The notes under the pieces are model-generated. The model did not search any database and was not told the DNA's origin. It was given only the letters and a program-made list of their open reading frames with translations. Of a stretch of 64,000 nt of DNA, positions 22,481 to 34,095 are shown piece after piece (position 1 is the first letter of the stretch; every line of letters starts with the position of its first letter). The stretch comes from Dryomyza anilis. Lineage: Eukaryota; Arthropoda; Insecta; Diptera; Dryomyzidae. The translations under genes and the position numbers were made by a program. The DNA is taken from the NCBI GenBank assembly GCA_951804985.1, contig OX638135.1, positions 71,825,695 through 71,889,694 of the forward strand, given 5' to 3'.

Positions 22481-22785
22481 ATGCAGCATTTACGTTGTGA
22501 AATACATACAACATACGTCTATTTATTCATAGGCCTAATTTGAGGGACCAAATTTTATAAAAGCGGGATAATAAGCAGTAGTAATGTTGATATATGATGG
22601 CCGTGATGCCAACTATAGCCCTAGTTATTAGTGTTGCAATATTAAATCATAGAAACGATAAAAAGCTTTCTTGGCTAATATTTTTTTACTCAATTTCCAT
22701 TTAAAAATCGATCTAATTTAATGGTTCCATTAAAAAGTGTCAATGGCTGAAAATCGGGGATGGAATGATGGTCGTTAATTGAGAC

Positions 22786-22905
22786 CAAGGATTGAAACCG
22801 AAACCGAATCGGAACCGGATATCCGTTTAAAACCGATTCATTTTTAAAACCGAAACCGTTTACGAAAATCAGAAATAAACCGATATCCAAAACTGATATA
22901 AAGAA
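22786..22905 (-). mobile_element. Terminal fragment of the CGGTTT hAT-like element
   Basis: It begins caaggattgaaaccgaaacc and continues with aaaccg repeats, gatatccgtttaaaaccg and aaccgatatccaaaactg. This is the reverse complement of the right ~125 bp of the element at 32540-35209. The other end is absent. The same fragment is at about 29990, 44673, 51283 and 59109 in later units. Confidence 0.75.
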
Positions 22906-23175
22906 AGACAGAAACCACTTATTTTATATAAAAGCTCTAAAGTACAAGACACGTTTTAAATAATCTGGCGTTCCAACAATAAAAACTTCTTGTTTTTAAT
23001 ATTCACATGTTGTTTAAATAAAAGCATTTGTGTGGAGGAAAATCGAATTTAAAAAAAACACTTAGGACAGTTGGTCGCATGGAAAATTTTGAAGTATGGA
23101 ACTTGTGATAGATGGTGTGATGAAGTTGGTAAGAATTATGAGAGTTATAGTCGGTCTAAGGCACTGGTTATGTAA

Positions 23176-23368
23176 TGTCGGTAGCTCGTCTGGTTAGTGC
23201 GTTGGACTACGAGTGAAAAGTCGCTGGTGCGTTCGACTACGAGCCGAAAGGTCCCCAGTTCGATCTCCAACATCTTCTTCATATAAAACATTTTTCTATG
23301 CGACGCTACCTCTCGTCAGTAAATTGAAAACCTACGAAAGTAAAACATTGCCTATCAAAACTGACAAT
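23176..23368 (+). repeat. SINE relative (family B) with doubled anticodon arm
   Basis: The A-box-like gtagctcgtctggttagtg and B-box-like ggtccccagttcgatctcc are present, followed by the first part of the SINE body (cgctacctctcgtcag...attgcctatcaaaa). Between the boxes the arm is duplicated: gcgttggactacgag at 23199 and gcgttcgactacgag at 23229, 30 bp apart. Equivalent copies: 31111-31302, 37866-38057, 45060-45256, 52397-52588 and 59454-59649. The ttatagtcggtctaag stretch before it is a mini-me 5' fragment. Confidence 0.75.
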
Positions 23369-23369
23369 G

Positions 23370-23706
23370 TAGGTGAGTTTTAGTGTGGTGAATATTTGTG
23401 TAGTAAGTTTTAGTGTGGTGAATTTTAGTGTGGTGAATTTTAGTGTGGTGAATTATAGAGTGGTGAATTATAGTGGGGTGAATTTTAGTGTGGTGAGTTT
23501 TAGTGTGGTGAATTTTATTGTGGTGAGTTTTATTGTCGTGAATTTTAGTTTGGTGAATTTTATTGTGGTGAGTTTTAGTGTGATGAATTTTAGTGTGGTG
23601 AATTTTAGTGTGGTGAGTTTTAGTGTGGTGAATTTTATTGTGGTGAGTTTTATTGTCGTGAATTTTAGCGTGGTGAGTTTTAGTGTGATGAATTTTAGTG
23701 TGGTGT
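23370..23706. repeat. 15-bp minisatellite, unit 1
   Basis: About 22 units of gtggtgaattttagt/gtggtgagttttagt. Open frames on both strands (SFSVV and KTHHTK-like peptides) come from the 15-bp period. Confidence 0.93.
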
Positions 23707-23779
23707 ATTAAAGAATTTTGTGTGGTTGTTAACCTGGTGTGAAATATCTTGATATCACTATAATAACTGTTGACATACA

Positions 23780-24090
23780 TAATAATATAATAGTTTGGCG
23801 CCTTAGTCCTGTTTAGAACTTCGGCCGAGCTCTCTCACCATTTTGAGCTTTGCGTGTTATATTTGTACTCAAATTGGTGGGACCTACAGTTTATTGCCGA
23901 ATCTGAACGGCGGGTGAGAGCTTTTCATAGGCAAGCTTTTTTACTCTCGTAGGTTTGCCATTTACTGCCGAGAGGTAGCGCGGTATAGAAAAATGTTTCT
24001 ATGAAAAGATGTTGTTAGCCCCAGTCCAGGCTTGAACCGGGGACCTTTCGGCTCGCAGTCCAACGCACTAACCACTGAGCTACCGCGGCT
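23780..24090 (-). mobile_element. tRNA-derived SINE (family A), copy 2
   Basis: Minus-strand element with the same A-box, B-box and body as 3168-3461 and an ATT-rich tail. The 14-bp target duplication actgttgacataca lies at 23766-23779 and 24091-24104. The other units have the same site uninterrupted (for example 15 bases from 31786 and from 38545, with one substitution), so this is a unit-1-specific insertion. Confidence 0.93.
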
Positions 24091-25469
24091 ACTGTTGACA
24101 TACACGTAATGTAAAATGTGCCACGCCCAATGGTCCAATCACTCCCACATTCGTCGAAACCGTTTAGAATTGCTGATATAATGTGTTTTTAATTTTTGGG
24201 ATATATGGGAGGTACCACGCCTAGTCCACCAATCTTACCAAGATATAGCATATACTCTGCCCAGGCCCAACATACATATTGTGCCCAAATTTTATTCAAT
24301 TCGTTTCAGCCGTTTTGACATCTATTCGGAATATATATTCGACAAAAACAAAAAAAAAACACAATTTTCAAAAAATTTCGAAAAAAGAAATGGTTAAAAA
24401 AATGTTTGGTTGACAAAAACAATGCAATGGTCAAAATCACCATTTTCCAAAAAAAAAAAATATTCGCCAAAAACAATGTCGAAAAAAAATTGTTTTTGCT
24501 TTTGTTTTTGATTTTTTTTTTCTTTAATTTTTTGTTTTTCCTTTAGTTTGGATTTTTGTTTTATGTTATTACTTCTGTTTTTGTATTTTTGCTTTTGTTT
24601 TGTGCTTTTGCTTTTGTGTTTTTGCTTTTAATTTTTTTTTTGTATTTGAGTTTTTTTTTCATGTACGTAGCTGGTGAAAGTGCCGAGTTATATCGTATGG
24701 AAAGTTTAGGTTGTATGGGAGGTGCCACGCCTCTTTGTCCAATCCCGCCCATATATAGCCTATCATTCCTTCCAGACCATACCGCATCTGTGGTGTGATT
24801 TCAAGAAAATCGGATCAGCCCTTTAGACGGAGAAGTGGAACAAACAAACAAAAGGACAAACCAACAAAGTGATTTATTATATTAATAGGATAATAGGATA
24901 CGATGGTCTGACATCAAGTTTGTATTAGATGGTTGCGGTGACAACAACGCTTTTTTCAAGACGAATGCGGTTCATGCAGAATTTCTATATTTTGGTGAAG
25001 TGCATTATGGAACGAAATCGCTTTCCTAAATGATTGCGAAATTCTAAAAATGTTTGATATTCTACCCATTAAATTTATATCCAATTAAAAAACATTTTTG
25101 GTTTTTTAAAAACGTCCAAAAATATAAAAATTTCTTAAAAATAGTATTTGAACACAATTCACAGATTCCCAAAAGTATGAAAGCAGAGCTGAAGCCGGTA
25201 AATCAATTACTAATTATTCGCACAGACTCTTTAAATGATAAAATTTATTGAGTTTGAAAGTTGTATATGAATTTAGGTTATATTTTAATTAATTGAAAAT
25301 TTGAAAGTTTAAAAAGTTTTCTCATTTTTGATGAATCGTACTGACTTTTAGACGCAACTTTGAAAAATAATTGACAAATTGACTATTTTAGAAATATCTG
25401 AGTATTTTTTGAATATGTAATTTTATGGAAACTTTGAAAAACGTATGTAAATATGTATTCTCAGCAAAC

Positions 25470-25620
25470 CAAACGATATTTTTACGATATCGAAACGATA
25501 TCATTTATATGCACAAATTATCGTTTTCGATAATCTAAAATGATACGAGAATGATAGGGTTTTCGATAAAAACGAAAGATATCGTTATTTCTTGTCGATA
25601 TAGATATCGACAAAACGAAG
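25470..25620. promoter_or_regulatory. CGATA/TATCG cluster
   Basis: About ten CGATA motifs counting both strands, several paired as cgatatcg. Equivalent clusters: 35699-36180 (split by a SINE), 39838-39980, 54366-54550 and 62571-62760. In Drosophila CGATA clusters are bound by BEAF-32 and the related TATCGATA by DREF; use of that role here is inference. Confidence 0.4.
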
Positions 25621-28459
25621 CCAAAATGCGGATTCAAATAAGTCGATCATGAACCGATCAATTAAAAAAAAATAAGTTTGACTGAAAGCCTAAATATCTC
25701 TTTGATGACTTTCTTGGATTTAAAGGTAACGCATTGAATGTAATTTCTAAAAACGTGGATTCAAATATGTCGGTAATGGAACGGTGGTATCACAATGGGC
25801 CTTTTTTGGTCTAAGTGTGCTTTTTAGCAGACATTACAACCTAACCTAAGAAGCTAAATTAATCATCTCTATGCGTTATTTCAATTTTGAAAAAATGTAA
25901 TTGAAAAAATTGAAATTGCCTCCAAAATGTTTTCAATGAAATTTTTTTCATAAATCCCAAAAAGGCATCATCGGTTAGAAAACAATATCTTTGTTATTAT
26001 TACTACGATTTTGGACATTCAGAAAGAAAATAAAATTATTTATGTATTACGGTGAATGTAATGGGAAATTTTGTAAGGGATAGCTCAAAGATTTTTCGAT
26101 TGAGCTGAATTTTTGTCTGAATTTGTTTTTCTAGTATCGTCATGAAATAAGCAACGGTGAGCAGGATTCGTACAAATTACCATCGAAACACCAAAAATAG
26201 GAATTGTATTTTGATAATGAGAATTCTTTTACTTTACATTGGAAATGGTGCGGTTTCAAAGAGCCATATATGGGCTGCAAGTATTTTATCCCATGTCAAT
26301 AAATATAATGGCCCATAACTAAAGTCAAAATTAACCTGGAGCTTAAATTTAATTACGGTTTTTTGACGGTTTTCATACAAAAATAAATGTCAAAAATCTA
26401 TATATTAAAATAAACTATAGTTGAAAAATGACTATAGTTACGCGCCAATTTTTTAGCACACGTAATGTACCAAGTTGGCGAAAAAATAAGGAATGATTTA
26501 AAAGTTATTCATGGCTTTTCATAGGGAGTGTTTTACTATCGTACGTTTGCCATTGACTGACGAGAAGAGGTACTGTCGTATAGAAAACTAATGTATATTT
26601 TCTAATTATTCAGTCGCGGTGAGTCGAACCAACGACCTCTCGACTCGGAGTCCATCGCACTACTATGCCAAAATAACTGATTGCAGATGCGATATATTTT
26701 AATGAATATATATGCGCATATTTTGTATTTTTTAGTGCACGAGAATCCTAGGCAGTGATGCCAACTCATATTTTCATTTTCCCCGATATTCTTAGCAAAA
26801 TTCCCCAATTGACTATAAAATTCCCCGCACAAATTAATTTAAATACACTGAGAATAAATAGTGTTTTTACTAAATATTTAATAACAATCTAAATAATCCA
26901 TAGATACATATTACGCAATATGCTATTCATTTAATATGTTTTTTATTTCTTGATTTCTCTATTTTTCGAATGACATTTATCAGCCATTATAAATTGAGAA
27001 AAATTATTTGTTATTACCAAGTGGTGCAATATTTTTTAATTAAGGTCCAGTTTTTCCAGTTTCCAGTTTTTGTTAAAGTTTAAACTTAGCTTAAATAAAT
27101 ATTTCAAAAGTCAATAGTTCCAAATCAAAACGTCCGTATTTGTTTAAATTTTACAGACACATAGATAGACAATTAGTACTCAGTTAATATAAGTTTTAAA
27201 TATATGAGAAATATTGACTATAATATAACTGAAAAAATGGATCATATTAAACAAATTAATTATATTAAACTTGGTTTCAAATAGTACTGCACGCAGCAAA
27301 AAAAGGGCACTCCCAAACATAAGTTTGCAGGCATTAACATGTACGTTTGGAATTTTATGTAAACATAATATATAATTGAATGATAAATCATTTGTAAACA
27401 GTGTTGTAATGAGCTCTGACTTACATTATAGTATCCCGGAAACATTTTAATGTTGCCCCTTAAAATGGAGTATGCTCTAATGGAAACATAATAATTACTA
27501 CATCCAAATAAAATAAATATTTGACCCGAAACATAAAAATGTTCAAAATCAAACATGATTTTGAACGACCTAAATATAAATATGTTTCCAGTGAAACATA
27601 TCAGTTGTTTTAGTTCAAAAAGTAGTATGTTTGCATAGAAACATATTTAAATATTTTTGGATAGAAATCCTGAAAATAAAATAAAAAAATAAAATGTTGT
27701 TTTTAAACATGCACAGTAGAAAATTTTAATAATAGAATTCATATACAAATTTTTAAATGCAAGTACAAGTGACAGCATCAATGAAGGCACAATTGCACCT
27801 GCAGACGCTAAACCAGACGATCCAGGCTCGCTTTATATTTGGTACAGTTACAGTTGATCTCAGCGTCACATAGCGTAGGCAAGGAATTCACGGAGGCTTT
27901 TGTAAAAAAACATGCCAAATTCTGTTTGAAAATCGAAACAAAGTTTTTTATTTGTGGTTTTTCACATTAGTTTCAGAAATTATATACTGCACTATATTAT
28001 ACTCTGTTACTATTTGTACTTTTTGTAACACAATTTATATATTTATTTAATTTACAAATAACAAAATTATTACCGACGCGAACACGTTTTCTCAACGAAC
28101 AACAGAAGACACATACGCAGAAAATACCGATCAACGAGTGTCAACTTTATATACAAGAATTAATTTTTTATTTCTTTTCGAACATCAGTATGTTTAAAAT
28201 GACTCTATACATACTTCAAACGACGACAAAAGAGACGTAGGTAGAAAATTCTGCTCAACGAGTGCCAACTTCGTATACAAGAAGAATGTTGGAAGAATAC
28301 ATTTATTTAAATCCATTTCCTTTTTTGTTTGATTTTAAACATCAATATGTTCAAACGATGGCAAAAGATGGCGTAGGTAGAAAATGCTGCACAACGTTGC
28401 CAACTTCGTCAGCCGATAAATTATCGAATTAAGACGAGCGTTGCGAACATACGTATTTA

Positions 28460-28700
28460 GGGTGTGTGCGAGTTCGACTAAATTGCTGACTAAACTAAAT
28501 TGTAGAAGTTTTTATTCGACCGCCATTCGGTAACCGGTAATTGTTAAAGTCTCTAATAAATCAATTATCATATGTCTGTTTGCTGTTTTCCAATTTAGAT
28601 CAATATAGTTTGATCGAAAATTTGCTAAATTGAAAAGTAAACGCTTCATTACCGACAACATTTAGTTTAGTCAGCAATTTAGTCGAACTCGCACACACCC
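28460..28700. mobile_element. Harbinger-like MITE, 241 bp
   Basis: It has perfect 41-bp terminal inverted repeats beginning gggtgtgtgcgagttcgac. The flanking tta (28457-28459 and 28701-28703) is a 3-bp duplication of the PIF/Harbinger TWA type. Units 0, 3 and 5 have the empty site (for example acgtttttagatttgatt at 43364). No coding capacity. Confidence 0.88.
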
Positions 28701-29139
28701 TTAGATTTGATTAGCATTTTCTGTGTTACGAAACATAGTTTTAACAAAGTAAATTGCCAAGAAATAGTTTATTCAAATGCAATTAAAATTTTATGTTGGT
28801 GTTGTAACATATTTATGGTTAATTTGACAGATTCGGCTGGACAATATAATAATGTTTACACGTGAACAAAAATAAATTCAATTTCGATTATAATTTAATT
28901 ACACTTCATTCCTAATACATGTATGGTAATTTCGTATTACTTTTTAATTACATTCAAACATATTCAAACAAATCTTTTCTATCCGTGTGAAAGTAGGTAA
29001 TTAATGACTTTTAATAGGAGCAAACTATTTCAAAAATTAAATTTAATCATTGAAACCCTGTATAAACAAATGTGCAATTGTAAATATATGTTATTTTCAA
29101 TTTTTTTTTTAATTTTGATAATTTTTTTTACTACTAGAT

Positions 29140-29246
29140 CAGTATTTTAAAGATTGCGATTATTGGGAATTTAAAATTTCGAAACTAAAATGACAAAATA
29201 GTTTCGAAATTTTAAATTCCCAATAATCGCAATCTTTAAAATACTG
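29140..29246. repeat. Perfect 48-bp hairpin with 11-nt loop
   Basis: 29140-29187 is the exact reverse complement of 29199-29246, with aaatgacaaaa between. Diverged or extended copies are at 43811-43927, 50418-50534 and 58261-58377. The copy in unit 0 has been lost, leaving only ctttaaaatactg (near 22068). Confidence 0.95.
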
Positions 29247-30254
29247 AAAACAATATTTTTTCAACTATTAAGGGACATGACAAATTAGCAGGTTTTACAT
29301 TAATTCAAAAATGTATCCTTTATTTAAAAACATATCATCAGATACATTCAAAAAATGTTAAAGGAATTTATCTAAATCCAGAAATCGTATTTAATATATT
29401 GTATAGACGCCAAATTATGACCTTTCACATGATTGAAATATAGACCCAGCAGGAAATGGCCTCATAGACGACAAGGTCATCAATGATGAATCGAGGACAT
29501 TAAAAAATTTGTCATTGATGAATATGTCTACAACAATTTCATAAATGACATTGCATTAAAGATGTCATATAAACATATATGAATGACATTGTGAAAATCT
29601 GTCATTGATGAAATGTTTTTGATGACGTCATTGATGAAAATTAACATTTACGTCACATGACCTTAAAGGTATGCAGCATTTACGTTGTGAAATGCAATGT
29701 GAAATGCATACAACATACGCCTATTTATTCATAGGCCTAATTTGAGGGACCAATTTTTATAAAAGCGGGATAATAAGCAGTAGTAATGTTGATATATGAT
29801 GGCCGTGATGCCAACTATAGCCCTAGTTATTAGTGTTGCAATTTAAATCATAGAAACGATAAAATGCTTTCTTGGCTAATATTTTTTTACTGAATTTCGA
29901 TTTAAAAATCGATCTAATTTAATGGTTCCATTAAAAAGTGTCAATGGCTGAAAATCGTGGATGGAATGATGGTCGTTAATTGAGACCAAGGATTGAAACC
30001 GAAACCGAACGGAACCGGATATCCGTTTAAAACCGATTCATTTTTAAAACCGACACCGTTTACGAAAATCAGAAATAAACCGATATCCAAAACTGATATA
30101 AAGAAAGACAGAAACCATTTATTTTATATAAAAGCTCTAAAGTACAAGGCACGTTTTAAATAATCTGGGGTTCCCAACATAAAAACTTCTTGTTTTTAAT
30201 ATTCACATGTTGTTTAAATAAAAGCATTTGTGTGGAGGAAAATCGAATTAAAAA

Positions 30255-30985
30255 CCAGTTGGGAAGGTTAGATCACATGGGATATTTTAAAGTAGGTGTA
30301 AATTTGATTGTTAGGATTATCAAAATTATAGTCGGTCTAAGCCGACTATAAATACCGTACACATATGTGTGGTTACCATTCAAAGTGATATATAGGTCAC
30401 CAGGGTATACGAATCCTGAAAATAACTACAAACATTCAATCGCTGAAGAATTTCCATTCATTTGATACCCATATTTACAAATGGGTAGGTTTACCGAATT
30501 TCGATTTTTTTGTTTTGTGAACCACAAATCTTTTTGCCGGAAAACATTATTATAATGTATTTGAGCATGATATCAATATATATTTGACCAAAAAAGTTTA
30601 CCTAAGCACGTATACATAAAAATTGATCTTTATATGTACATTTTATATGAGGTATTTGAACATACGTGGTCGGATCATAGGTCACAATGGACCGATCTCG
30701 CCAATTTTTCGCACATACAGCGTAGGTATATTAGTAATCTAAGTTATAAGTTTCATTTATCTAGCTCTTTAATTTTAAAAGTAGTAGGGATTTCAACAGA
30801 CAGACGGACAGACGGACAGACATACGGACAGACAGGCGGACAGACAGACGGACATCGCTAAATCGACTCAGGAGGTCATTCTGATCAAGAATATATATAC
30901 TTTTCCATACTGGAGATGCTTCCTTCTGGGTGTTACAGACGGCGTACCAAACTGAATATACCCTTTCACTCTTAGTGTAGGGTAT
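30255..30985 (+). mobile_element. mini-me/INE-1-like element in unit 1
   Basis: Full-length relative of 9537-10118 with an extra internal ~150-bp segment (30356-30530: the gtacacatatgtgtgg block and the gatacccatatttacaaatg block). It sits in the aattaaaaa run just before the next unit's landmark. The same insertion is present in unit 4 (51549-52271) and, truncated, in unit 2, but absent at the end of units 0, 3 and 5. Confidence 0.85.
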
Positions 30986-31304
30986 TAAAAAACACTTAGG
31001 ACAGTTGGTCGCATGGAAAATTTTGAAGTATGAAACTTGTGATAGTTGGTGTGATGAAGTTGGTAAGAATTATGAGAGTTATAGTCGGTCTAAGGCACTG
31101 GTTATGTAATGTCGGTAGCTCGTCTGGTTAGTGCGTTGGACTACGAGTGAAAAGTCGCTGGTGCGTTCGACTACGAGCCGAAAGGTCCCCGGTTCGATCT
31201 CCAACATCTTCTTCATATAAAACATTTTTCTATGCGACGCTACCTCTCGTCAGTTAATGGCAAACATACGAGAGTAAAACATTGCCTATAAAAACTGACA
31301 ATGT

Positions 31305-31735
31305 AGGTGAGTTTTAGTGTGGTGAATTTTTGTGTAGTAAGTTTTAGTGTGGTGAATTTTAGTGTGGTGAATTATAGTGTGGAGAATTATAGTGGGGTGA
31401 ATTTTAGTGTGGTGAGTTTTAGTGTGGTGAATGTTATTGTGGTGAGTTTTATTGTCGTGAGTTTTAGTTTGGTGAATTTTATTGTGGTGAGTTTTAATGT
31501 GGTGAGTTTTAGTGTGATGAATTTTAGTGTGGTGATTTTTAGTGTGGTGAGTTTTAGTGTGGTGAATTTTATTGTGGTGAGTTTTATTGTCGTGAGTTTT
31601 AGCGTGGTGAGTTTTAGAGTGATGAATTTTAGTGTGGTGAATTTTAGTGTGGTGAGTTTTAGTGTGGTGAGTTTTTGTAGTGTGAGGTTTGGCGTGGTGA
31701 GTTTTAATGTGGGGAATTTTGGAGTGGTGAGTTTT
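31305..31735. repeat. 15-bp minisatellite, unit 2
   Basis: About 28 units of the same family as 23370-23706. Confidence 0.93.
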
Positions 31736-34095
31736 AAGAATTTTGTGTGGTTGTTAACCTGGTGTGAAATATCTTGATATCACTATAATAACTGCTGACA
31801 TACACGTAATGTAAAATGTATCTTCTATGGGGGGTGCCACGCCCAATGGTCCAATCAATCCCACATTCGGCGAAACCGTTTAGAATTGCTGATATAATGT
31901 GTTTTTAATTTTTGGGATATGTGGGAGGTGCCACGCCCAATCTTACCAAGATATAGCATATACTCTTCCCAGGCCCAACATACATATTGTGCCCAAATTT
32001 TATTCAATTCGTTTCAGCCGTTTTGACGTCTATTCGGAATATATATTCAACAAAAACAAAAAAAAAAACAATTTTCAAAAAAATTCGAAAAAGAAATGGT
32101 TAAAAAAATGTTTGGTCGACAAAAACAATACAATGGTCAAAATCACCATTTTCCAAAAAAAAAAAAATTCGCCAAAAACAATGTCGAAAAAAAATTGTTT
32201 TTGCTTTTTTTATCTTTCATTTTTCCTTTAGTTTGGATTTTTGTTTTGTGCTTTTGCTTTTGTGTTTTTTCTTTTACATTTTTTTTTTGTATTTGAGTTT
32301 TTTGTTTCATGTTCGTAGCTGGCGAAAGTGCCGAGTTATATCGTTTTAAAAGTTTAGGTTGTATGGGAGGTGCCACGCCTCTTTGTCCAATCCCGCCCAT
32401 ATATAGCCTATCATTTCTTCCAGACCATACCGCATCTGTGCTAAAAATTTCAAGAAAATCGGATTCGCCGTTTAGACGGAGAAGCGGAACAAACGTACAA
32501 ACGTACAAACAAACGAACAAACAGATTTATTATATTAATCAAGGATTGAAACCTAAACGAATAACGGTTTCGATTTCGGTTTCGGTTTTTTTTGCGTTTC
32601 GGTTTCGGTTACGGTTTCGGTTTAAAGTTTTTACAACGAAACGGTTTCGGTATACCGGTTCCATGTTACGGTTTCGGTTTTGATTTCGGTTTTTGTATAA
32701 AATATTTCATAATTTTCAATGCCTTCAACAAAAAACCTGGGATAAAGTTGAACATGGGGTAATTAATGTCGGCAATTGCAATTTTTGACCATGTTTTTGC
32801 ATTTAAAAAATAAAAACAATTGTCAAGGACTTCTGCATTATTGCATCAACTTTTTCATCCATAATTATAATAAAATTAATATATATTTTCTGCATATCGA
32901 ACCAAGTGAAAAAAAATGTTTAACGAGTGCTGGTTGTGTTTAAAATGATCGAATATTGTATATCTTTTGAAATAAAAACTGGTTTGGAAATAATCTAACA
33001 TTGTTTATATGGTGCTAAGTTATGTTCAAATTGTGATATTGGGGTAAAGTAAGAATCATTTTCTGGGATAAAGTGGGAAACGTAATTTAAGCAACAAACG
33101 TAATGTCAGTGCAACTATTGTGTTATATGAATTATTTAATTGATTTCGCCAATAAAAAAAACTTCAATCGTGACCACAAACCAATAAAAAGCAACATTTT
33201 GACTTCACCTCAGATATGATCTGAATTGCAGAAGAGAGCCGAGAAGCGAACCTTAAACTAGATCAACAAAAGTAGGCATATTTCTGTTTTCAATAACGAA
33301 TTACGATGCGCATACACACACTTTCACAACGACAATTCTTCGTTGCTATCCTGTATCATCACATGGCAACAGACGCATGACAACGGACAAACGCATGACA
33401 ACAGACAGTCGCATGGCACCACACTACATGTATGTATCTAGTACAGCTATCTAGTTGGCAACAACAACGAGTTTTCTTTGTGGTAAAAAAAGTCCCGCCA
33501 AAAATTCTATCAAAAGCAGATTTGTGAAAACAAAAACACAAAAAGCAATATCAGCTAAATGTGGTATACTGTGAAAATGTTCATATATATTTTTTTTCGG
33601 TTTTATAAGTTACATTAATTAATCCACATAGAACTCTTTTTGAAGCCACTTTTGAAGCTATTTACCGCTTCAAAAGTGCTTCATAGACCTTATTTTTAAG
33701 ATGCTTATATTCATTACCCTTGAAAAAAAAAACACACATCTTCATAAATATTTTGCACGCTTTCTATTGTTACTTGTTGTTCAATATTTAGCAATATCAT
33801 GAATTCTTTTGAATTTCATTATTACCTTAAAAACATAATAAATACATTAAAATGATAAAAACTTGCTCTTGTTCTGCCGCTAAAAAAAAAACAAATTTTA
33901 TACCAAAGACCGTTGTTTTGGAAATATTCGTGTCGATCATGTATTTCCCGGTGACAACGATATCGGCTACAATTCGTTTGAATGTCGGTTGAATATCGTG
34001 TGACTACAATTTTTGATTCATGTATCAAACGAAACGTTGAGTACGCTCGTTTTGAGAGTTTTTTTGTTGCCAGCATATAAATCATACGACAAAGT

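Larger units (their letters stand above)
18508..23058 (+). repeat. Array unit 0 (partial, right part)
   Basis: It begins at aggatacgatggtctgacat and holds the AT-rich body, the ggatttaaaggtaacgca block (19068), the SINE relative on minus (19864-20020), the CRE-palindrome segment (22433) and the hAT-like end fragment (22786). It lacks the CGATA cluster, and lacks the hairpin through a deletion near 22065. It lacks the MITE and mini-me insertions. Its right half is closest to unit 3. Confidence 0.9.
23059..30992 (+). repeat. Array unit 1 (7934 bp)
   Basis: The unit start is set at cacttaggacagttggtcgc, a landmark in every unit. Order: mini-me 5' fragment (23060-23160), SINE-B, minisatellite, a young SINE (23780-24090), A/T-rich tract and tail (24340-24895), body, CGATA cluster (25470-25620), SINE-C (26513), Harbinger-like MITE (28460), perfect hairpin (29140), CRE segment, hAT end fragment, and a mini-me element (30255-30985). 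The right half is closest to unit 4. Confidence 0.92.

Noticed and set aside
23355..23780. Long open frames of SFSVV/NFSVV (plus) and KTHHTK (minus) peptides over minisatellites, also at 31307, 38062, 45361, 52593, 59653, 61608
   Set aside because: A 15-bp unit without a stop in those phases keeps frames open on both strands. There is no start context, no non-repetitive domain, and unit number varies freely.
24556..24798. Recurring frame with the MFVAGESAELYR peptide in the 3' tail of each minisatellite element (also 13624, 32309, 45871, 53547, 60563)
   Set aside because: It is the tail of a non-coding repeat copied with the units. The frame runs from a T-rich tract into AAAC repeats and is frameshifted in some copies, and the opposite strand is equally open.
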